The notes under the pieces were generated by a model, which saw only the letters and a program-made list of their open reading frames with translations, ran no database searches and was not told the origin of the DNA. Source: Thereva unica (lineage: Eukaryota > Arthropoda > Insecta > Diptera > Therevidae). From it: a DNA stretch of 64,000 bases. Positions 44,801 through 56,689 of this stretch are shown piece after piece. The position numbers were made by a program, and so were the translations under genes. The DNA is taken from NCBI GenBank assembly GCA_949987705.1, contig OX465282.1, forward strand, positions 98,010,070 through 98,074,069, in the 5' to 3' direction. Within the stretch, counting starts at the first letter, position 1; the number at the start of each line of letters is the position of its first letter.

Positions 44801-47800
44801 CAAGGTGGCCTGGAAAAGAATGCGGCGCGATGCCCGCGTTTTCCCAGCCCCATATCTCAAAAACCATTGGTTCTACCTCGTATAGGACATTTTTATGCAG
44901 ACTAATCTCACGAACAATTGCATAAAAACGAAATTTACGAGATATTTGAGAAATATTGATATTCGTGACCTTTGACTTACCATAACTCGACCGATCAGTT
45001 GGCCTTGTGGACTTTTGGGAAGCTATTTGTGAGCCCAAAATAAAGAGAATCGCGCTGATAAATCTCCAGTTGCATTTTTTCAAAGGTTTGGCACTCTTTT
45101 TGTATAAAGTGACTGGGCTATCAGTGTTTTTTCCAGAATACTCTGATGAGCAGCAGCGACACTTTCAAAAGCATTGATTCTCATCTCCGAAGAGCTCCCA
45201 GGCGAAATTTGGCTCAACTTGAGCTTCCCATTCCTCCTGAATTTGTCCAAGAAAATACCCTGCTCAGCTGCAGATGAGAACTTGACAATGAGCGGTTTCT
45301 TCATGCCAGAGCGTGCACGAAGTACGTAGGCATACGGAGATAAGTCATGCCCAACAGCTGCACAGACAGACGCAATTAAATTATTTGGGTTTTCGTCCGG
45401 AGTGCTAGTAATCCCGGTAATAACAGCATCGGTCAGTCGTGTTTGCCTCTAAGTGTCATTGACCTTGTGATGAGCAACTTGCAGCTGCAGCTTTAGGTGC
45501 TCGATTTCGCCTTTCATCTTGCATATTTCAGCGTTCATCGAGCTTATCGTTTGATCGATCCTTCAATATAAAGCGCCTCTCAAAATCAGAGAATTTCTCC
45601 AAAAGTATGTTGGAAATGCTTCGTTCAAATTTCTTCTCAAGAAGCTCAAAGCTGTCGATGGAGCAGATAGAACAGGAACACCTCTGTTTGGTAACATTAG
45701 TCTGTCTATCGCTTTGCTGATTTTTTGTAGCTAATCTGGTGCAGGCCGGGCTAGGTTGTGTCGTTGCACCAGAGGAGCATGCTCCAGATGATTTTGCAGA
45801 TCCATGAATTATATCGGCGGTAAGCACACGAAAAGGAACAATGGCGTAGAAAGAAAAATAACGAAACCACACGAATTAGATGGCTATATATTACAAATAG
45901 TGGCAAATACAAGTGAAGGCGCGAGAAAAATGGCAGACCGGACTGATTCCGACTACTCACTAGGAGACATAGACTGAGACTGTGTTCTTGGATATATTAC
46001 CACGAAAGTATATAGGAGGTTTCTTTTTGGAAGGAATAGAGGTAAATCAAAAGTTATGCAGTAACGATAGAAGAAAAAATATAAAATTAAAAATTACAAT
46101 TAAACAAGGCAAGTTGAACTAAACCTTACTTAAATATTAATGCAAAAAGGTCAAAATACACATTAAGGATATTTATTTCTATAGGTCTTTTTTAAACTAC
46201 CAAGACCTGGCCTGGTCTATCTTAAATTGAAAAAAAGTTGCTTTAACATTTCCAATACTACAAGTAAAATCTTTATAATTACAGATCACTCGCCGTTGCC
46301 TCAAAGCATGGCTACAGTTTATTTAATCTGGGGAGCGTGGACTCCGCTCTCGAAAAATTATATAGTTCAAATTCAGAAGAAATATTTTTGATAGAAAGAC
46401 TTTTTGAAAGTTCTCTAGTAGCAGTCGTATCCTTAAAAGCTCCAAGAAAGTTGAAGGTTAGTACAAATTATTTAAACAAATAAAAACTCTTAATAATCTC
46501 CAAATTTTAGGTTTGTCATTTTAAGAAAAAAAGTGAAATATGTAATTACTCATACTCGAACACAATTCTTGCTGTAAAATTGAATCGTGAACGTTTAGTT
46601 GTTTGTTTGGAAGAAAGTTTATATATACATAACATTCAAGATATGAAAGTTGTTCATACAATAAGAGATACACCAAGCAATCCGACTGGTCTATGTGCGC
46701 TCTCTTCATCATCAGAACATTGTTATTTAGCATATCCTGGCAGTGTCACATCTGGGGAAGTTCAAATATTTGATGCTATCAATTTACATGCTAAAACAAT
46801 GATTCCTGCTCATGACTCTCCATTAGCGGCGATTGCGTTTAGTTCAACTGGAACTGAAATAGCAACTGCTAGTGAAAAGGGAACTGTTATTCGTGTATTC
46901 TCATCATTGGATGGATCAAAGCTATTTGAATTTCGTAGAGGTGTTAAGCGTTGTGTGTCAATTGCATCACTTTCATTTAGTACTTGTTCTGATTATCTGG
47001 TTTGTAGCTCAAATACTGAAACAATTCATATATTTAAATTGGATCGAACGTATGCAGAAAATGATAGTAAACAAACTACGGATGATTGGATGGGGTAAAT
47101 AATTTTAGATTCTTTCTATTTTTTTTTTATATTAACATTTTGTTGATTTTCAGATACCTTAGCAAAACGGTATCAAGTTACCTTCCATCACAAGTAGCTG
47201 ATGTTTTTACTCAAGGGCGGGCATATGCTTCTGTTGTTCTTCCAGTAGCGGGTGTACGGCGTTTATGTGCGATAACTACAATACAAAAGGCTCTTAGGTA
47301 AGTCAAACTTTTAGATAAGATTATACAAAATTATGAAACATATTTTATGTAACTGATCTAGAGCAACTTTGAATCCTGTAATACTGGATTTAGCCTTAAG
47401 CTTGAACTATACATTGAAAAGCAGTGCAGTATATCGCAGTGTAGAATGTTGCACAGAGTTGCTAGGTGTTCGTCTGCAGTGATTCTTCTCGGATTTTGCT
47501 AGAAATGACAAATCGGGTGCCACTACCTTCCGAGGCCTTTAATAGCCGTTCACCCGTCCTTAGCCGTGTTTTTTTAATGAACTATATAGTTCTTTCCCAT
47601 ACCAATCTCAAGACCCAGGTTTTACCGCGGTCTCTATCGAAGTTTTGGGAAATTAAAAATTTCCCTTTTTTCGGAATGCTGCATACTTTTAGGCGGGCAG
47701 AAAATGCGATTTCAAAATAAAAACAACAGGAAAGTGATGAGAGAAAATTTGTAACAAATAATTTTTTGGAAACTTATTTATTATTTTGTAGAGGGGGATT

Positions 47801-50800
47801 TCGTGTAATAGTTGTCAACTAACACTTAACTTCCGTTTAATTTTGAAATCTTTTGTGCGAGAATAACTATGGACCTCCGTAGTCTAGGCAGTAATGGCTG
47901 GTTTACACGTATTAAGTAGTTAAGTGTTCAACTAAATTTTGACTTAATTTTAAGTGACTTAATTTCAAGTAATCGTTTACACGTATTCAACACTTAATTT
48001 TAGTGAAGCTCTTTAGTTCGCTAAAGATGGGCGTAAAAATTTTAAAAAATAGAGTCATAAAATTTGTTTTAAATGAGATTTTCGACGAAGTAAAAGATGA
48101 AATAGCCAGAAAAGAGACAAACCTAAAAGATTGTGGGTGAGAAATTGGATAAGCAGGAGAAATGAATACGGCGCTAGTGCAACTTTGTGTTCCATGAATT
48201 AGCTGGAGAAGATTAACAAGAGTATTTCTCTGGGCTACGTATGTCAGAAGAATCATTTAATTACTCTTGCTGTCTAAAGTTCAACATGAGATACAGAAAA
48301 GAGATACTGTAATGCGATGTGCATTAGAACCAAAATTAAAATTGCATATTGTACTATATTTTCTCGCTACTGGAAATAGTTTTCGCAGTCTATCTCAAGC
48401 CCTTGTTGTTTCGCTTGTTTATTTCTATAATTGAGGCTTCTTACATTCCACAAACATTCATGCTTTAAATACTCTTCAACGAACTGCATCGTAGTGTCTT
48501 CTGACCACTTCGACATTTTCAAAATAAAATATTCACTTACACGAACGCGACGCTATTCAAACTTTATGCATCTAACTAAAATGAATCACTAAACCCGCTT
48601 ACTAAACCGAAAAATAGAAAAAATTCTATTCTACTTGCTTACTTACCCCCTAAATTTTAACTTGCAACTTATTACTAAATTCACTGTTTACATGCATTAA
48701 GTCACTTAAAATTAAGTTAAAATTTAGTTAAATACTTAACTACTTAATACGTGTAAACCAGCCATAAGGCGCCTGGCTACCATCCAAGAGGTCCCGGGTT
48801 CGAATCCCGGCAGCACCACGATCCTGCGCCTTTCACATAACTTGCCTTCTTTCTTCTTCCCTCTTTACATTCCTGATTCCTCGTGTTATAGCCTTCCCTG
48901 GCCTTTCCCCGCTCCCCCAAGCACATGTCATCAGTTGGTTGATGAGATTCAACTCGTTTGAGGAGACATAACACTCCAACGAGTTGACGCAAGGAATCGA
49001 AAATAACTGTTCAGTTCTCAGAAGTGCAAACTTGTTACTCAGACCACTATTTAGTCAAAGTTGAAATAAGACAAAAAGAGCCGTGTTTTTAATGAACTGT
49101 ACAGTTCTTTCATCGAGTTCATTAAAAAAACTATATTTTTTTTTATTTTTTTATTTTGTTTATACTCTTAACATATGACAGTCGTTTGCAGTGCAAATAT
49201 ATTCTTAATTCTAGAGTTTGGAATTCAAATCTTTTCCTTACAACTATAACAAATCATTTTATATAAATTTTCTTACTTTAATTTTTAATTATATTTTAAT
49301 GTGTTGAGGAAAAGTATATAAAAAACCTCCTTAAGACCATACTACACTACTTATCCTAAACTTAAAGCTCTACAACTAAACTTAATTAAGTAGGCAATTT
49401 TTAGTTGCCTAATTGCCGAATTATCGGGTTTGTCGATAATTGGCATTGATATTTAAAATTATTCTCTAGGTTTCCAACTATTTCCTCGACATATTTCATA
49501 TTTGCTAGTGAGTGCAATCGAGTTGTTGAGAAGTACCAAGGAAGGTTATATATCATTTTTAATAGTTTGTTCTGTGCTGTTTGTAATTTTTTTTTATGTG
49601 TAACTGCACAATTTGCCCACACTGGGGCCCCATATAACAACATAGCTTGGAAAATTTGTCTATAGATTAAGACTTTATTTTCCAAGCAAAGGGCAGATCT
49701 TCTGTTAATAAAGGGATAGAGTGTTCTTGTTAGTATGTTAACTTTGTTTATTGTATTTGAGATATGGGTGTTGAAAGTAAGGGTTTTGTCTAAGGTGACT
49801 CCCAAATATTTTACGCTATCTGCCCATTGAATTCTGTGCCCGTTCAGAGTTAGATATCTTGAAGGCAGTTTAGAACTTTTCCTTTTGCGTGTAAAATACA
49901 TAGCTTGAGTTTTTTCGCAACTCAGTTTTATTTTCCATTTATTATAGTAATCTTTCAGGGTATTTAGGCTATCCTGTAAAGTGTCTGTAAGGTTAGAGGC
50001 CTCTTCAGCTGAGGTGTATATTGCGGTGTCATCTGCAAATATAGATGCATTGCAATTTCGTAGTTTTGGAAAATCGGCTGTGTAAATATTGTATAATGTG
50101 GGTCCAAGCACAGATCCTTGGGGAACACCTGCTACGATTTTATGGGGCTCAGAACACACATTTCCGATGTAAACTTGCAAGTATCTGTCAGTGAGGAAGC
50201 TATTAATTAGCAAATTTAAATAACTAGGGAAGTTAAATTTTAACATTTTGTATATTATTCCCTCGTGCCAAACTGTGTCGAAGGCTGACTGAACATCTAG
50301 CAGCACCAGACCAGTTGATTTTTTGTTAGATAAATTGGTTTTGATGTGCTTAGTAATTCGAGTGATCGCGTGGAGGGTGCAATGTTTAGCTCTGAAATCA
50401 AATTGTATGTCTGGAAGTAGTTTATGTTCTAGCAGAAATTTCTCAATCTTTGCTTTTATAATTTTTTCAAGTATCTTACCCATTATACACAACAGACTTA
50501 TAGGTCTGTAGCTTGATGGATTATCTGATGGTTTTCCAGGTTTCGGTACTGGTATGGTTTTTGCAGTCTTCCAGGTGGATGGGAAATACTGTAGCCTAAA
50601 GCATGAATTAATTATATGGGTTAGATAAACCATGCCCGTGCGGGGTAGATATTTTATGCAACAGCTTGGAATACCATCTATGCCAGGCGCTTTTGAGTTT
50701 AGGAGGTTTCTAGTGAGTTTATTCACATCGATAACCTTAACCAAGGGTACGTCTTGGGTTATGGTATTAGATGCGAGGAACTTTAACAGTATTCTTAACT

Positions 50801-53800
50801 TCGGTTTCTGTTAAAGGGTCGCTCTAATTTTGTGAAACTAAGTTATTCTCAGCAAATTTTGCTAGGAATAGCTCTGCTTTTTCCTTACATGTCATGTACC
50901 TAATGCCCTGATGTTTAATAACTGGTAGTGGTCGTTTCCCCTTTTTAATAATTTTCGCTACCTTCCAGAAGGTTTTAGAAGATTTTTTCATACTCTGTAA
51001 TAAGTTGTTCCACTGTTTGTTTCTTACCTTAGTCATTTCTTCGTGAATGCATTTGTTGTATTTTATCATATATTCTCTGTATATTGCTAATCGTGAGCGT
51101 TGCCATGCTCTGCGCATTTTATTTCGCTCACGGATCATACCTAAGATGTGGTTTGGTATCTTGATAGAATACTGCGTTTTTGTCACGCATTTGGGAACGG
51201 AATAATCAACTGCTCTTTTTATCAAGTTTGTCATATAATCTATCATGTCATTGATTTGGAGAGTGGTATGAATATTATTGAGTGAAAAGGAATTTAGATA
51301 GGATCGTATATTGGTTTGTATGTAAGATTGATATTTTTTCCAGTCAGCCCGTTTATAATTGTACGGAATAGAATTGTCGCTTGGGGCCTTGTTTAATATT
51401 TCTAGCATAACCGGTAGATGGTTAGAAGATAGTTCATTCATAACAGAAGGCTGAGTAAGAATGTCAGGTGAATTTGTTAGGAATACATCAAGTATTGAGG
51501 GATTTGCTCTTGTGTTAGTTGGTATGAACGTGGGATCTGGTGGGTAGAGCATGACATAAGGGATGTTTGGAAGCAATTCGTGGAGAGTATTTCCCCAGGC
51601 GTTTGCTCGTATACAGCCCCACATCTGGTGTCTGCAGTTGAGATCACCACCGATTAAGCAAGGGTCTGGGATTCTTGTGAGTTTTCGAAGATCTGCTCTC
51701 AGCTGTCTTCTCTTAATATCATTAGAAGAACCACCAGGAAAGTAGACAGAAAATAATTTAAACTTGACGTCATCTTCGAGATATATCTCAACCCCAATTG
51801 TTTCGATAATTGATAGATTTAATGACGGAAGAAGGTTGTGACTTAATCTTTTGTCTATTACTATTGCAACACCTCCTCCTTTGGACGTTTCTCTATCCAA
51901 GCGATGGCAAAAATAGTTTGGATTTGAAAAGGAAATAGTTGGATTTAACCAAGTTTCTGTCACAAGGGCGACATCAATTTTGTGGCTTATCATATAATTG
52001 AAAAATTCTATATTTTTTTGCCGGATTGATTGGGCATTCCATGTAACTACTTTAAGATTACTACTTGCCATTATATAAATACTTGATTGCTACTTGAGTA
52101 ATAACATTGAATTGTTCGAACCTATCTTTGCATACTTTTAGGCTACTAACTATTTCATTTGTCAAACTAATTATTTCATTGTAAGTAAATAAACCTGAAT
52201 TACTATTACTACTTGAAGAGATGTTTCCTTTAACCGTGTCGGACCAAGATATGTTTCCACTTATCTTCTCAGTTGTTTTGTCACTATTAAAGCTGTTCCT
52301 TGCAAGATTGGGGAAATTGCTGGTGTTGTACATGGGCATCCTTGTACCTGGGTTTGGGTTCCGGATATTTTTACGCTGAATTTTCTGCCGTATTTCAATA
52401 TAGCTTCTCCTACTTGGGCATTGCAGATCATTAGAGTTATGCGCTCCATTACAGTTTGCACATTTTGTTATATTTTTGACGGGGCAGTTATTTGTATGAT
52501 GTTCACCCGAACAGAACGCGCAGAACGTCTTTACGTGGCAGCGACTCTCACCGTGTCCGAACATTTGGCAATTATGACACTGAGTAGGCCTATTAGGTAT
52601 TCTTCTCTGATAGTCCCAACGGACTATGGTTTTATTAATTACGTTGAACTTGCTTCTGAGTTCGTTCATCGTGACGGATTTCTTCTCTAAATAAACGATA
52701 TAGAGGATCATTTCTCTTTTATTCGTGTTTTTAATATTCCTAACAACTGATTTGACCTCAATGCATTTTAGTCCAGCATCGCATAGGACTTGCTTTACTG
52801 TAGCAGATTCGATTTTATCAAGGCCAGTTAAAACAGCTTTGAAAGGAAGTTCCTCTTTCCTACAGTGAGTGTAAAATTGGACTTTCTTCTCAGTGAGAAT
52901 GCTGGTTATTTGTTTATGCGATTCATAAGAGGCGGCTAATATTTTAACACCAATCGAAACATGTTTGATCCTATAGTCGATATTCTTTTCCGTTAGTAGA
53001 TCATGTATGTACTTACTCTGGCATTTGATGGCTGTTATCGGTGGCACTGCAACTTTAACCGATTTTGCTGCATGGGTTACACGCTCAGTATTGTGTTCAA
53101 CATCTTCGTCGACATCGACTGTTTGCAACGGGGCATAATAATTTGCTGACACACTGCTATCATCGTCGCCGGCTGCGCGTTTATGACGTTGACCTTTGGA
53201 CCCTGAACTCATGGTGACATGCATTTCATTTATATTGTTTCTAATATGATTTGTTTTTTTATTGGGATTGAATATGTCTCCATCAAAAACATTATTGTCG
53301 CCTTCGCGATTTAAAAAAGTACGTTTGCTAATTTTGAGTACTTTTTTATTTTTATTTACTACTTTAAACACTTTAATTCACTTAACCGCGTCTTTTTTTT
53401 TTGCTCAATCAGTGCGCTCGCTATGAGAACTTGCTCGAGACTCGACTATATAGTTCATCAAGAAAACACGGCTTATATAGCTCATTAAAAAAACACGGCT
53501 ATTGATTAGTTTTGCTAATATCTCTGGAAAGCTTTGGAGTTTCCAAATGAAGTCATTCGTCCCTGTTTATCAGCGGGACTTTAACACGCTCAATACGAAT
53601 TCGAACCCCCGCTTTAGTGTAGCGAACGAAGTACGAAGGATAACGTTCAGGAAAATCTTATGGACTTGCCATTATTATAGTTATTTGAACTAGCTTCTCT
53701 CAGGATTACTCTGTCACTAATTCTGATACTAGTCAATTTCCCACTAATGCTACTGGGAAGTAGAACGTGTGGACCGAAGGGGTGAAACCTACATCCCAAC

Positions 53801-54454
53801 TAGTTTTATAACTCTTTCATATCCTTTCCTACCGATGTATTAATAAATATACTTTTTACAAGACTCTATCTGGTGTACATGGTCTATCAATAAATAATAA
53901 TAATAAAGACCCTCAGTAGGCTCGTAACTAAACTTCCTGCAGCTGTCGTTGGCCTGACTTTTCTCAAAGCGTACCATACATACTATATCCGACAGATAGT
54001 CCACTATATTGCATATTACTAGCTGTTGGGTAGATCAGACTATTTTAAAAAAATTGTGAGTGAGAGTCATTAAAATCCTGTTCTGACCGACAGGGCTAAT
54101 ACATATATTTATTTTTACAGTCTAAACTATTTGTAAAATAAAATTCTAATATAATTTTAGATTGCTGGTAGCATCTCAGGATGGTTATCTCTATGTTTAT
54201 TCATTTCCACTGGTAGAGGGTGGTGAGTGCCAACTTATTAAGAAACACGACTTACGAATTGTCGAAAACCTATCATCTGAATTAAAAGGTTTTTTAATTA
54301 TATCATAATAATAAATAATTATGTATATTAATTATGAATTTTAATTCGTTCTATAAAAGCAGAATCCCAGCAACTTGGCGATGAAGCAAAAAATACACCA
54401 CCTTTATCTGGTCCAAGTTATGCGTCTGCTGTTAAAGGTGATGATAACCAATAA
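41858..54454 (+). CDS. Atg18: Atg18/WIPI2-type PI3P-binding beta-propeller, complete, six exons
   Basis: Exons 41858-41925, 46285-46456, 46511-47094, 47154-47297, 54161-54288 and 54363-54454 have GT/AG borders and join in phase to 395 residues ending in TAA. The protein is a PROPPIN: seven WD-like blades with the phosphoinositide-binding motif FRRG at residues 221-224 in blade 5 ([13 protein letters not shown]), and family-typical phrases [26 protein letters not shown] and [16 protein letters not shown]2/Atg18 binds PI3P on the phagophore and recruits the Atg16 complex for LC3/Atg8 lipidation. This is the WIPI1/2 branch, not WIPI3/4, judging by the long blade-6 loop and the C-terminal [10 protein letters not shown] tail. 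Introns 1 (4.4 kb) and 4 (6.9 kb) hold transposons; the others are 54, 59 and 74 bp. No disabling change seen. Confidence 0.95.
42890..43150. repeat. Dispersed non-coding repeat in Atg18 intron 1
   Basis: It contains repeated GGAAGTGTAAA/TTCCACT motifs. The segment CTCATCACTTTCCTGTTGTT at 42998 recurs in reverse complement at 47723-47745 in intron 4. Element borders are not clear. Confidence 0.5.
43159..45960 (-). pseudogene. CR1/Jockey-like LINE in Atg18 intron 1, decayed
   Basis: Read on the minus strand from 45960: an ORF1 with cysteine-bearing coiled-coil region (45872-45528) and a [20 protein letters not shown] segment (45304-45080), an endonuclease end ([20 protein letters not shown] at about 44560), the linker ([20 protein letters not shown], 44264-43845) and RT motifs ([35 protein letters not shown]) to 43159. 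It has many stops and frameshifts, with foreign segments near 44270-44470 and 44650-45000. The RT catalytic box and 3' end are absent. Confidence 0.8.
44270..44470 (-). repeat. Insert in LINE with hairpin, possible solo LTR
   Basis: The LINE coding breaks at DIYIS (right) and resumes at VVDMIAYLG (left). On the minus strand the insert begins TGTAGTGGCC and ends CTATGGGACA, contains a TATA-like TTTATATAGG and a hairpin (GGCTGGAGATATT at 44288 with its complement at 44329). A TG...CA segment of about 210 bp with TATA box suggests a solo LTR, but no target duplication was found. Confidence 0.4.
47895..48764. mobile_element. PIF/Harbinger relic, 870 bp, TAA duplication
   Basis: The ends TGGCTGGTTTACACGTATTA and TAATACGTGTAAACCAGCCA are perfect inverted repeats, with TAA on both sides (47892-47894 and 48765-48767). 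On the plus strand, about 48027-48410 holds the N-terminal third of a Harbinger transposase, broken by frameshifts ([47 protein letters not shown]). On the minus strand, 48516-48410 holds the start of the MADF-type partner ([20 protein letters not shown]). The two fragments meet at an internal deletion. Confidence 0.9.
48410..48516 (-). pseudogene. Harbinger MADF/Myb-like protein, N-terminal fragment
   Basis: It starts ATG at 48516 and reads [19 protein letters not shown] then [13 protein letters not shown], the first part of a MADF DNA-binding domain, and is cut by the deletion near 48410. In full-length Harbinger elements this partner protein helps the transposase enter the nucleus and bind the ends. 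Confidence 0.75.
49401..52071 (-). pseudogene. Jockey LINE ORF2: endonuclease and reverse transcriptase, two lesions
   Basis: The APE endonuclease frame 52071-50824 ([48 protein letters not shown]) stops at TAG 50824. The frame stays open to about 50760 ([16 protein letters not shown]), then a 1-nt shift leads into the RT frame 50744-49401 ([44 protein letters not shown], catalytic [10 protein letters not shown]). The C-terminal domain is complete ([11 protein letters not shown]). With one nonsense codon and one frameshift it is non-functional but fairly young. Confidence 0.93.
52061..53371 (-). CDS. Jockey LINE ORF1, Gag-like RNA-binding protein
   Basis: 436 codons, open from the ATG at 53371 and overlapping the ORF2 start by 11 bases as in Jockey elements. 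The middle part matches the pre-C2HC/gag domain ([20 protein letters not shown]) and is followed by three cysteine knuckles at about residues 264-320 ([42 protein letters not shown]). It binds element RNA to form the RNP. No stop or frameshift is seen. Confidence 0.9.
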   Translation of the reverse strand: MFKVVNKNKKVLKISKRTFLNREGDNNVFDGDIFNPNKKTNHIRNNINEMHVTMSSGSKGQRHKRAAGDDDSSVSANYYAPLQTVDVDEDVEHNTERVTHAAKSVKVAVPPITAIKCQSKYIHDLLTEKNIDYRIKHVSIGVKILAASYESHKQITSILTEKKVQFYTHCRKEELPFKAVLTGLDKIESATVKQVLCDAGLKCIEVKSVVRNIKNTNKREMILYIVYLEKKSVTMNELRSKFNVINKTIVRWDYQRRIPNRPTQCHNCQMFGHGESRCHVKTFCAFCSGEHHTNNCPVKNITKCANCNGAHNSNDLQCPSRRSYIEIRQKIQRKNIRNPNPGTRMPMYNTSNFPNLARNSFNSDKTTEKISGNISWSDTVKGNISSSSNSNSGLFTYNEIISLTNEIVSSLKVCKDRFEQFNVITQVAIKYLYNGK

Positions 54455-55752
54455 ATTTGACAATTTTTAGTGCTTGAAACAAAAAAAACAAAAGAAGAAA
54501 TGAGAAAAAAACTTGTTTTATTAAGCAACATTTTATATTATATTTATACACTTACATAATGTATTTTTTTATATATAACAAAAAAAAACGGATGCAAGAG
54601 ATTTGGTATAATAAAATCAAAATATAATATAAACAAAACAAAAACATACACACACACAAAATTCTGCTTTTTAATTGGTAATTAAAATGTGAAATCATTT
54701 ATAAAACAAAACAACGCCATAAAATAAAATTGTCAAGCAGAATGATTTAAAAAAATCTATTTCATTATACTGTATATTTTTTATTTTATAAAGGATAAAC
54801 TTTACTAAAAGCCCATTAATAATTTGCGAATACGTGATATATATATAGAAAGCATCTCTGCTTCATTCTTGAAATTTAAAAAACAGAATAAGTTTTGTCT
54901 CCTTTTTTTGTACTCTAAGATTAGAAATGTATTTTAAAACATATACCTATAATAATTAAATACAGATATTTTTAAAAATAAAAACCACGATTAAATTGAA
55001 TAGTATGTTATTTTATTTTTACATTCAATGCATCGCAAGTAGGGAAGCGCTGTCAGAGAGAGCGAGAGATAGAGGAAAAAGGGATGTTTTGTTCTCTTTA
55101 TTTTTAATAATATGAAACCTTTTGGTTCAACTCTTTTAAGTGGTTTGCAATTTTCTTTTTTTTTTAGTTTTTGTTTTTATATAAAATATACCTATTACTT
55201 TACTTTTAGTTATATTTGCTAAATAAAATAATATCTTTGATGTGCTTGTCGTGTTAAAGAAACAAAAAAAAATACAAAAAATAGATGCATATTGTCAACA
55301 ATTTACTCAATGTAAAAATTATCAAAACGTGTGATATATACAGATTTTGTGAGAGCTAATTCATGTATCAAATATGTAAAAAAAAATAATTCTTTAGAAT
55401 TTATGGCCAGAAAATAAAATATTTCGATTTTAAAATTTTTTTTTAGTTTATGTTTTTATTGAGGTTTAATATTCTCTGAAAACATCCGTCAGCAGGTTTA
55501 AAAAAGGGGTCCCTTTTTACCTGTTTTCGAAATATAATATGCATGTAGAAAAACTAGCACAGGTAGACCAAATATTTGGGATTTCTACCTCTATGAGAGT
55601 GATAAAACATTCCCGAAATACTTAAAGTGTAATTAAGTCGGGTTGTATTTGATTCTAACGGAAATTGAGTATAATCAGTCTGGATGAGCCAAATTACCAA
55701 TTACGAGGAATAAGTTCCCGTCATCTTCACAAGATAAAATTTACAAAAACAT
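54455..55752. other. AT-rich 3' flank of Atg18
   Basis: It presumably contains the Atg18 3' UTR. AATAAA-like motifs occur (for example near 54976) but none is decisive. No other gene or element ends were seen. Confidence 0.4.
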
Positions 55753-55839
55753 TTGGACTGTAGTCAGGGCCGGCGCTTGAGGGTTTTTTTGCGCCCGGTG
55801 CACTATGCCATTTTGCGCGTCATAAGCTGTTCATTTTTT

Positions 55840-56493
55840 AACGCAATGAAGGACAATGGAAAAGACGCAAACATATCATACTTCTCCGGAGTTTATTCAG
55901 ACTCTTGGAAAATTGCCCACGTTCAGCCCATACCGAAAAAAGTTGACTCCAGCCTTCCCTCCAACTACCGCCCAATAGCAATGACTTCTATTCTCGCCAA
56001 AACCATGGAGACAATAATCAACAAAAAGCTTATGGGATATCTAGAATCCAACCAACTTATAAACGACAGACAAAACGGCTTCCGACAAAAAAGATCCACT
56101 GGAGATCTTCAAAAATAAGTTCAACACCTTTCCATCCTTGACAGTGGGTGAAGTTGCAATGGCCGACCCATCCCTACACATCTTAGGGGTAACATTAGCC
56201 AAAGACTTGCGATGGAAAGACCACATATTCCAAATCGCCAAACAAGCATCCCAGTTTCTTAAGAGGTGCAAGTTCCTCCTCCAGCCATCGGCCCGTGCTG
56301 TTATATATAAATCCTACATTCGGCCTCTTCTTGAATATAACTCCCTCGTTTGGGGCGGCGCTCCAATTACCACTTTGACATGGTTAGATAAGCTCCAAAA
56401 AAGGGCCCTTAAATTAATTGATGACGACACCGCCTGATATGAATTCGTTTGTAAATAGAACAACTCGACTGTGGAATAATCTCTCGCAGTCAG
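55840..56493 (+). pseudogene. Jockey-like LINE fragment with internal deletion
   Basis: RT fingers (SGVYSDSWKIAHVQPIPKK, SNYRPIAMTSILAKTMETII, DRQNGFRQKRSTGDL) are joined directly to the C-terminal domain (HILGVTLAKDLRWKDHIFQI, RPLLEYNSLVWGGAP, NRTTRLWNNL). The RT palm is missing. Same family as the LINE at 8460-25330. It ends where the foldback at 56494 begins. Confidence 0.88.
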
Positions 56494-56668
56494 GGGCCGG
56501 TTCGTGTATGGCGAACGACGATAAACATACGAAAAAAATGAAGTCGAAAAATTTTGTCGACGAAAATTTTAGCGTTCGCATAGGTCGAACGAAAATTGTT
56601 CTTGTCCTAATGCAAAAACTCGATAACCCAAGACATTTCGAGTGCCTTTCGTCGGCTTCAGACAAAAA
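56494..56668. mobile_element. 250-bp foldback family, truncated copy 4
   Basis: GGGCCGGTTCGTGTATGGCG follows CAG (56491-56493). The sequence matches the copies at 23135-24098 for about 170 bp and then breaks off after GTCGGCTTCAG, so the right end and its flank are lost. Confidence 0.8.
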
Positions 56669-56689
56669 TCTTTGAAAACATCCTGTAAA

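Larger units (their letters stand above)
47862..49070 (+). mobile_element. tRNA-derived SINE interrupted by a Harbinger element
   Basis: The left piece, up to 47894, has an A-box-like TAGTCTAGGCAG. The right piece from 48768 has GGCGCCTGGCTACC, then an exact B box GGTTCGAATCC (48797-48807) in a tRNA T-arm and 3' stem ending GGCAGCACCA. A CT-rich body follows to about 49070. Joining across one TAA gives GCAGTAAGGCGCC, a plausible tRNA-like head. No long A tail was found. Confidence 0.65.
49136..53444 (-). mobile_element. Near full-length Jockey-clade LINE in Atg18 intron 4
   Basis: It has both ORFs, a T-rich (poly-A in sense) end at 49136-49160 and ACTATA on both sides (49130-49135 and 53445-53450). 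It is inserted in a foldback repeat whose arms AGCCGTGTTTTT lie at 49079 and, inverted, at 53470-53502, and whose relative is at 47561. It is antisense to Atg18. The 5' end appears complete because ORF1 starts 74 bp inside. Confidence 0.88.

Noticed and set aside
44624..44905. 93-codon plus-strand ORF, possibly a gene
   Set aside because: It lies antisense in a decayed LINE and an unassigned insert. No conserved domain or splice signals were seen.
48768..48820. Possible functional tRNA gene
   Set aside because: It has a perfect B box and a CCA-like end, but the 5' half is separated by an 870-bp Harbinger element and does not pair with the acceptor strand. A SINE head fits better.
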